A stretch of DNA of 14,054 nucleotides from Smittium culicis (Eukaryota > Kickxellomycota > Harpellomycetes > Harpellales > Legeriomycetaceae), in NCBI GenBank assembly GCA_001970855.1, contig LSSN01000803.1, forward strand, positions 1 through 14,054, read 5' to 3'. The position numbers and the translations under genes were made by a program. Below the pieces are notes generated by a model. It was not told the origin of the DNA. It searched no databases and saw only the letters and a list, made by a program, of their open reading frames with translations. Shown here piece by piece: positions 8,816 through 14,054 of the stretch; positions within the stretch are counted from its first letter, which is position 1, and each line of letters opens with the position of its first letter.

Positions 8816-9447
8816 TATATAGATCATCAATGTATATATTAAATAGAAAGGGTGAAAGTAATGAACCTTGAAATAGTCCACGCTCCCTTTTGAATGACGC
8901 TGATATCACACCATTTATACTCATAGTAGAAAAACAATTTGTGAATAAAGAGCATATGATATTAGTAATTTGATCAGAGTCTGACTTATTTTTAATTTTA
9001 AATAACAAAATATCAATGTCAACCCTATCATAAGCCTGCATGAGGTCAATAAAAACCCTATCTGGCCTTTTATTTTTACCATCCAAATAAAATAAGTCAC
9101 GAGAAATAATAATATGGGTCAAAGTAGAATACCCAGATCTAAAACCAGCTTGCAATGGATGGAACTTAGCTAATGGAGTATTGTTTAAGTAGTCTAATAA
9201 CATTGATTCAAATACTCTTCTAAGCATATTTGTTAATGCTATAGGTAATAACGAGTCAATAGTATTGCTATCACTTTCTTTTGGTATTGGAAATATATGG
9301 CTTGTATTCCAGCACTCAGGTGTAATACTATGTTATATCATAAATTTGAATAGCAAAAACAAGTCATGAATAAAATTTTCTGACTTGGTTAAAGTTTTTA
9401 AAATATTTATATGTAACGGGTCAGGCCCAGCTGATTTAGATGATGGT
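8793..9447 (-). pseudogene. LINE copy B: reverse transcriptase core
   Basis: A single minus frame from about 9447 to 8796 holds the RT fingers and palm: SAGPDPLHINILKTLTKS, WNTSHIFPIPKESDSNTID, LPIALTNMLRRVFESML, QAGFRSGYSTLTH, VFIDLMQAYDRV (first catalytic Asp in FIDL) and QGSLLSPFLFNIYIDDL (template-grip block). One stop, TAA at 9333-9335, falls where copy A has a Lys codon. After IDDL the frame is lost in the TATATAT run at 8814-8823, and the FADD block continues in another frame, consistent with slippage. At the upper end a one-base change near 9447 separates it from the linker. Aligned across the breaks, all three catalytic aspartates are present. Confidence 0.92.
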
Positions 9448-9856
9448 ATTTAAATATATGTTTTTTAATATAACTATGTGAAAAAAATTTATATAAAGTT
9501 AAATCATGTCTATATGTGTCAGTTGGTATATATTTTTTTTCTAAATTTATATCACCTAAATCGCTAATACTATGTGAATATAATTCAATATAATAATATA
9601 CACAATCATCAATTGCTGATTTGTTTTGATATCATGAATTTATCATATTAAACTGTTTAGAAGAACTTTGGGATTTTTTAAATAGTAATTCTGCTATTCT
9701 AGAGTTTTTAAAAGCATCTAATAACATATAGTAATTTCTGCTATAACAATATTTAGTTTCATGAATTGAGTAGGTTCTCAAAAAATCATCACAGATAGTA
9801 TGAATATTTAATATTAAACTGTTATAATACATATTCAAGCTAAAATTTTTATACAT
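9448..9856 (-). pseudogene. LINE copy B: linker between endonuclease and RT
   Basis: The minus frame from 9856 to about 9448 is open except for TGA at 9632-9634. It gives IHTICDDFLRTYSIHETK, ELLFKKSQSSSKQFNMINS, then SAIDDCVYYYIELYS and LYKFFSHSYIKKHIFKY. These line up with IYTICDEVLESYSVKKS, MLYKKSQKSTNQFKVINS, SAYDDCINFYKSLYT and LNKYFSHYNITKTINKY in copy A. At the TGA, copy A has CGT (Arg). The segment is Asn/Lys/Tyr-rich, as expected for a spacer in an AT-biased genome. It starts eight bases inside the end of the endonuclease frame (stop at 9849-9851), so a one-base shift splits what was one ORF. Confidence 0.85.
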
Positions 9857-10595
9857 AGTAGTTTTTAAAAGATAAATTATCTAAATTTATTAAAATTTTA
9901 TTAATCATATAATGATTATCATTTTGACAAATAAAATTCAAATTAATTGCTAGTTTAAGTAAAGCAGTCAAGTTGATCTTTATTGAATTAAAATCTGAAT
10001 ATTTATTTACAAAAATATTATTAGTATAAATATTTAAATCCAAAATCATAAATTTATTATCTGATATATTTTCACAAATTTCAGAAAAGGAATAACTGGC
10101 TACCAAAGAACTATGTACAAAGGCGTGATCAGGCGTGGGTCCCGGAGGGTCTGGTACAGGATGATTTAAGAAGTGTTTCATACAAAGTTCTTTGAATATC
10201 CTTACTCTGTCTTCCGGTCTGATCTTTTTTTTTCGAAAAGTTGTAACCAAAATTGAGTTTATGTCCCCTAAAACTAAAGAAAAGCTGTTTTTAATTCTGG
10301 AGCTAATTATTTACTCATTTTTCAATTATGAAGGAGTATAAATATCACTAATATATATGCTGTTTAATCTAGGTTTATATAGTATATTGATACACTTGCT
10401 GAAGAAATTAACTTATAACCTAAGATGATAAAAGGAAAAATATTCGGGCAGGTTCATGGTCGATAATCGGTTTAGGTGTAATCCAGCGAGTTTGAGTGAA
10501 TTATAACAGATCAAATTGGTAATATTTGTTGATTATGTACCACGATTTGGTTAATATGAGAATAACGAGTTCTAAATTTTTAATTTTGATATTAT
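9849..10595 (-). pseudogene. LINE copy B: endonuclease domain with catalytic losses
   Basis: From 10250 to 9849 the frame is open: VLGDINSILVTTFRKKK (GDIN motif), PEDRVRIFKELCMKHFLNH, PGPTPDHAFVHSSLVASYS, then ISDNKFMILDL. Where copy A has SDH, copy B has SDN, losing the catalytic His. Further up are TAA stops at 10311-10313 and 10326-10328 within SDIYTPS-LKNE-IISS. In another frame near 10540-10590 the reading LELVILILTKSWY matches LDILFLAETWF of copy A. The catalytic Glu is replaced by Lys (codon at 10546-10548), and TRWITPKPIIDHEPARI matches PRILTKPAIGHEQAGI. Two catalytic changes plus stops and a frame change make this domain dead. The reading above 10330 is less certain. Confidence 0.8.
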
Positions 10596-10945
10596 GTCAT
10601 GATCGGATAAGATATGCTGCGGAATATTTGTCTTGCACAAATAAATAGCTTGGCAATGTTCCTTGGACAAGTATTATTATTATTAGTCTTTAGTTTTTAG
10701 TTGGCCTTTATTATGATTTATACAAATTTGCACTTATTCAAAAAGTATAAATAGTCTTTTTTTTACCCAGTTTCTTCTTCCATATCAGACAACAAATGTC
10801 TCCAATCTAAATAAAAACTCTTTAGTAATAATTGGCTTACTTTTTTAGGTATAACTCTTGAATTATCTCTTTTGATCTTGATATTCCTGTCATATTATCT
10901 GAACCCATTTCCGATCACTTGGTCCCTGGTTGATCTTTAAATAGC
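10596..10945 (-). other. Endonuclease start motif of copy B plus about 300 unexplained bases
   Basis: At 10902-10931 the minus strand reads NQGPSDRKWV, the counterpart of CQGLSDRKWV that opens the copy A endonuclease. The nucleotides match at most positions over about 32 bases. In copy A only about 12 codons separate this from the next block (AKLDILF). Here the next block lies near 10580, so some 300 bases are extra. They include a minus frame open at 10763-10894 reading IKIKRDNSRVIPKK, VSQLLLKSFYLDWRHLLSD and MEEETG. Another frame there reads MTGISRSKEIIQELYLKK. I recognise neither. The block may be a nested fragment of another element or a variable insert of this family. Confidence 0.45.
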
Positions 10946-11323
10946 TATAAATTAATAAAAATATTTAAAAGGTAGTATAGTTAGATTTTAGATAAATTAG
11001 ATACCTTTATTCTAATAATTTTATTAAATAAATAATTCGTTAAATTTATACTAAATATTTTTATAATGTAATAATTTAGTTGAAGAATTCCTTTGTATGT
11101 AATACTTTAGTATATAAAATATAATAAAATTATTTATTTATTTTCGATCTCTCACTTATTTATGAACAAAATGTTAGTCAATTAATAAAAGTAGAGTCAA
11201 TTAAAGATAAAAGTAAACTTAATAGTGATAGCATGAAAATAGAGAATAGAAAGTGATCAGATATCAGCACCAATGAAAAATATTTATCCTACAAGATCAT
11301 TTGAATCCATTTCGTTGTTATAG
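10946..11323. other. AT-rich spacer between copy B and copy C
   Basis: About 380 bases of A+T-rich DNA with no gene seen. It sits between the readable start of copy B and the last readable frame of copy C (ending at 11324), so it probably holds the 3' untranslated region of copy C and whatever remains of the copy B leader. No ORF1-like frame, poly-A tract at a junction or target-site duplication was recognised. Confidence 0.5.
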
Positions 11324-11539
11324 CTAACCAGAATTCTCTATTTTAGTGAGTTTAAAAACCATAACTATTTTTTGACGTGGGTTACTTTTCATCCTTTTTA
11401 TTATTCCTTCTAAATACATTAATATTTCTGAAAGTTCTGTTTCAACCCTTGGTCGATTTATAATCCAAATAACAAGTTCATATAGTATATCTACTTTCAG
11501 AAACTTCTTTCGATTGGTAGTAAGAAATATTAAATAACC
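11324..11539 (-). pseudogene. Copy C: C-terminal end, open 71-codon frame
   Basis: Between TGA at 11540-11542 and TAG at 11324-11326 the minus strand is open for 71 codons: GYLIFLTTNRKKFLKVDILY, ELVIWIINRPRVETELSEIL, MYLEGIIKRMKSNPRQK and VMVFKLTKIENSG. The phrase LYELVIW-I-RPRVE resembles the extreme C-terminus of L1-like LINE ORF2 proteins (often W-IY-RR-R at this point), and the strand and location fit copy C. It has no start codon of its own and reads as the surviving tail of that protein. Assignment rests on this resemblance only. Confidence 0.55.
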
Positions 11540-11542
11540 TCA

Positions 11543-12169
11543 GTGGTTATTCTATTGAATAACCCGTTGTCTAATGTATCGATCTCAATATAGTTATAGA
11601 TGTTTTTCTACGACTAAATTATTCGTCTGCTGGAAAAATTAAATGTGTGGAATTTTTTCCTTATGCTCTTTACAAGATTTTCACTCATGTGATTGGCTAA
11701 ATTTTTTATTCTCCAGATTCTCAGCTTTTCTCCAGTAAACAGGGCTTTTTGAAATTGTAGCTATAAGCATTTGTCAATTTTTTTTTCAAAATCAATTATA
11801 TATTCTCATGCAGTTAAACAATTTTTATGAGTTCTTTTTTCTTCCATTCTATTTGGGTGAATAAATTAGATCATTACTATTTTTTGGTATCTTTTTTACT
11901 TAATTTTTTTTTTCGGTAAGCTGAGGGATAATTTCCACCTGCAAATAATTCTTTATATATTTTACCTTTTGTGTATTCCATATTGATACACTTATTTTTT
12001 GTGATTGAACTTACTGAGACGTTTATTGGTGATTTTCTGATATCAATTTTAAATATGTTATTTGAGTGTTCCTATAATATACTTTTACATTTTCCAAAGG
12101 ATTGACTGAGATTATTAGTTTTTTATTATTGATACTTGTACCATTTTATTTGCTAATATATATAGGCCG
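11543..12169 (-). other. Unreadable part of copy C
   Basis: By position this should be the stretch between the post-RT segment and the C-terminus of copy C. Only scraps look coding on the minus strand, for example KALFTGEKLRIWRIKNLANH and MSENLVKSIRKKFHTFN near 11640-11750, and EIDTLDNGLFNR near 11560-11600. Stops and frame changes are too dense to trace the protein. No independent gene is seen on either strand. Confidence 0.5.
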
Positions 12170-12627
12170 AGCATTTTAACTCGTTCATATGTCCAATTTT
12201 GTGTATTTATCAGTTTTAGTTTGTATATTTATTTTGCTATTTTAATTTTTTTGCTTCATATTGGCTGAATTTTTTTAAATTATTTTCGTGGATCAATTCT
12301 AGCCAGTAGATCTTGTATGTTATAGATTTTATCGTAACTAATGGGGAGTGATTTGATATTACTAACCACTAGATATCTCCATATTATGTGCTTTTTTGTA
12401 AGAAATTTTTTGTGCCAATTAATAATTAGTATTTTTTATTAGGCTTCGATATTTGTTAATTCCAACCTCCATTCTTTTTATCCAGCTTTATTTATTGATT
12501 TTTTGAGTGTTTTTGTATTGCTGCATATGAATCTATTTATTATTTTCTTTACAGATCTCGTTAAACCATTTTCGAATGGTATTGTTTGTGCAGTGTACCA
12601 GAGTTTGAAGAGTAAATTATCTGTAAG
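12170..12627 (-). pseudogene. Copy C: post-RT (thumb/connection) segment
   Basis: After NRNLSLNGKVLVAY a shift near 12628 leads into a second frame reading NLLFKLWYTAQTIPFENG, SVKKIINRFICSNTKT, then a TAA, KEWRLELTNIEA (LTNIEA at about 12442-12460), and, past two more stops, IINWHKKFLTKKHIIWRYLV and YDKIYNIQDLLARIDPRK. The order and wording match the segment after the RT in L1-like LINEs (LNGRVL--NSLLLSKLWY-A----P, then GGLGL-NIEA). It is degenerate, with stops and at least one frame change, and fades out below about 12200. Confidence 0.75.
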
Positions 12628-13599
12628 CCACTAGTACTTTTCCATTTAAAGAAAGATTTCTATTTTATAAACTATTAATTTTGTTTGTTATTTTTTCAAC
12701 TAGGGTTTCATGAATCTTTTTGATCGACATTCATTTTCATGAAAAGTTTAATCTGATGTATTTGAATGTTTTTATTGGATTAATAACTATTTGATTTAGC
12801 CAGACATCATTTGGGTTTTCTATTTATATGCATTTGAATTCATTTATTTTTATTTTTGATTTTGAGGCTTGCAAATGAAGCTCGAGTGTTTTATTTAGTA
12901 TTGATTCATCTTCATGAGATTTGATTGCAAATAAAAAATCGTATGATAAGCTAAATATTTTTTTTTCTTTGGGCACTTTTATCCCCTGTATATTATAACT
13001 CAGGCTTATTAGGAAAGGCTCAATTATTTGATTATACTATAAAGGAAAGATAGGGTCCCCTTATCGTATTCATTGTTCAATTATTATTGGTTCAGTAAGG
13101 GTGTCATATATACATACTCTTGTATATGAATCTTCGTATATATTTCAATACGAGATGATAAACGATATTCTGAATCCAAACTTTTCTAAACACTTGTACA
13201 GATGGACTAAGCCAACTTAGTCATAAGCTTTTTCTTGATTAATCATAATAAGATACCCTTTGGCTCTAATAGGACCTCTTATACTATTTTCGAATAGAAA
13301 GCTTGTGTTACGAATTATATCGAAGATATTTCTGTCTTTAACAAAGCCTGATTGGCGGAAATAAATTAATTTTTCAATTAAATTTCTAGAATGTTTTCTC
13401 ATCTAGTTAGAAAGATTTATTGACCGATAATTTTTGAGAGTCATTAAGTCTCCTTTTTTAGGTATCAGGATGATCGTGAATCCATCATTAAAATGTTTAC
13501 ATTTTTTTATTTCTTGATTGCAGTTGAATATCCTCTCTAAGATACTGTATATTTCCTCTTTGAATTTCTTATAAAATTCAAAGGATAACCCATCATATC
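12628..13599 (-). pseudogene. Copy C: reverse transcriptase with many in-frame stops
   Basis: One frame (that of the open stretch 13217-13402) carries RT blocks in order: IPKKGDLMTLKNYRSINLSN, IYFRQSGFVKDRN or LIYFRQSGFVKDRNIFD, GYLIMINQEKAYD (catalytic Asp replaced by Asn in MIN relative to the usual LDxEKAYD), CLEKFGFRISFI, IYEDSYTRV, the GVRQGDPLSPFLYN block degraded to stop-IR-stop-GDPIFPL-stop-YN, IIEPFLI, GIKVPK and KSHEDESILNKTLELHLQAS. Where AYADDTLLF is expected the sequence is SYDFLFA (Asp codon at 12938-12940), so the catalytic Asp pair is lost. Between NLSN and RKHSRNLIEKL about a dozen residues usual in this family are missing. Stops include TAA 13217-13219, TGA 13070-13072 and TAA 13061-13063. 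It cannot encode an active enzyme. Confidence 0.85.
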
Positions 13600-14054
13600 A
13601 TGGTGATTTATTATAAGGAGAATCATTGATTAGGTTCATTATCTCAATTTTCTCAGTTTTATTATCAAGCATGTTCACTTATGTAGTTTTAAGACTAGCT
13701 TCTATTCCAGATAGTAATTTAATTGGATGATTGATGAGGTATGGCCTTTTTGGAACAAAAATCTATAATAAGAGTATTTATTTTAAATTTCATTTTTTCC
13801 TGACAGATTTTAATTTTTTAATTGAATAACTAGTTGATTTCTTTTCTCTTTTTTCTATATTTAAGCAGTCCATAGAAATACTTTTTAGAATTTTCATTTT
13901 TATTTGACAAATTGGATCTAGAGCGAATAATTACCCATTCTAGTTTTTTTTTATTTTAATGATTTTATTCTCATTGTCTTTTAATTCATTTTTACGTGAG
14001 TATATTATCCTTTTTAATATTGACAGAAAAATTCTAAAACTTTATAAAAATTTT
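13600..14054 (-). pseudogene. Copy C: pre-RT segment
   Basis: Around 13860-13930 the minus strand reads LEWVIIRSRSNLSNKNEN followed by SKKYFYGLLKYRKKRKEIN. This matches the pre-RT block of L1-type LINEs (W--RSR--W---GE-S-KYFF-LEK--), here with the Trp and Gly replaced. Beyond a frame change comes EKIEIMNLINDSPYNKSP then TGA then YDGLSFEFYKKF, where the family has a Gly (PGxDGL). Stops and shifts are frequent. Its upstream continuation leaves the window. Confidence 0.7.

Larger units (their letters stand above)
8047..10945 (-). mobile_element. Non-LTR retrotransposon (LINE) copy B, near full ORF2, inactive
   Basis: The minus strand carries, in order, endonuclease, linker, reverse transcriptase and the C-terminal region of the same LINE family as copy A. 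Shared peptides include SDRKWV, PGPTPDHAFVHSSLVA, SAGPDPLHINILK, MLRRVFES and QAGFRSGYSTLTH. The first readable motif lies at 10902-10931 and the terminal stop is TAA at 8047-8049. At least four frame changes (near 8814-8823, 9447, 9850 and in the endonuclease) and stops at 8593, 8638, 9333, 9632, 10311 and 10326 inactivate it. About 300 bases not present in copy A interrupt the start of the endonuclease. No ORF1 is visible between it and copy C. Confidence 0.92.
11324..14054 (-). mobile_element. L1-like non-LTR retrotransposon, copy C, decayed and cut by right edge
   Basis: The minus strand encodes a LINE ORF2 of a different clade from copies A and B, with L1-type RT blocks: pre-RT IIRSRSNLSNKNENSKKYFY, YDGLSFEFYKKF, IILIPKKGDLMTLKNYRSI, RQSGFVKDRNIFDIIRNTS, MINQEKAYD, GDP, IIEPFLI and the post-RT LWYTAQTIPFENG and LTNIEA. 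The domain order is normal. The endonuclease and any ORF1 would lie beyond the right edge. The reading frame from about 13600 down to about 12630 is largely kept, but many stop codons fall in it, so decay was mainly by point substitution, with some deletions. The lower end (11540-12170) is too decayed to read except for an open 71-codon frame at 11324-11539. Confidence 0.85.

Noticed and set aside
8047..10945. Group II intron or retron origin for the reverse transcriptase
   Set aside because: The linked apurinic-type endonuclease, QGSLLSPFLFNI and FADD blocks, and the LINE-type C-terminus fit a non-LTR retrotransposon. No intron RNA or msr/msd structure was seen.
12628..13402. Alternative genetic code (TGA or TAA read as an amino acid) to explain in-frame stops
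   Set aside because: The residues expected at the stops differ (Gly, Arg, Gln, Trp, Lys) and all three stop codons occur, so no single reassignment fits. Frameshifts and lost catalytic residues also point to decay.

Overview
This is AT-rich eukaryotic DNA, mostly retrotransposon wreckage with one small plus-strand coding island. No operons, Shine-Dalgarno sites, tRNA, rRNA or CRISPR array were seen. The organism cannot be fixed from the sequence. The non-LTR retrotransposon (LINE) proteins resemble, from my general knowledge of these families, elements of AT-rich early-diverging fungi (Mucoromycota or Glomeromycotina type) or possibly a microsporidian.

Layout. (1) 1-1598, minus strand: copy A of a LINE. 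It has an endonuclease domain with its catalytic motifs and a reverse-transcriptase region whose frame is uninterrupted for 273 codons to the left edge. (2) 1599-6460: about 4.9 kb of very AT-rich DNA with no convincing gene, a 36-base perfect palindrome at 5493-5528, and a C-richer patch near 3733-3990 that may be a coding relic. (3) 6462-7576, plus strand: a TATA-like box, a tract of degenerate TTAAC repeats, and an unrecognised Ser/Thr/Pro- and Arg-rich protein. Its frame is cut by one TAG, and a shifted frame may continue it past its stop. (4) 7577-8046: low-complexity AT-rich DNA. (5) 8047-10945, minus strand: copy B, a diverged relative of copy A. It runs from the endonuclease to the C-terminal region and is broken by several stops and frameshifts. 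Its endonuclease has lost catalytic residues, and about 300 extra bases lie inside that domain. (6) 10946-11323: AT-rich spacer. (7) 11324-14054, minus strand: copy C, a LINE of a different, L1-like clade. It runs off the right edge and is riddled with in-frame stops.

The three LINE copies are dead or partial, all in the same orientation, and packed around the island. No gene network can be read from the window. I did not find a convincing new biological system. The least explained object is the plus-strand island at 6462-7576, whose composition, promoter-like box and repeats set it apart from everything around it.
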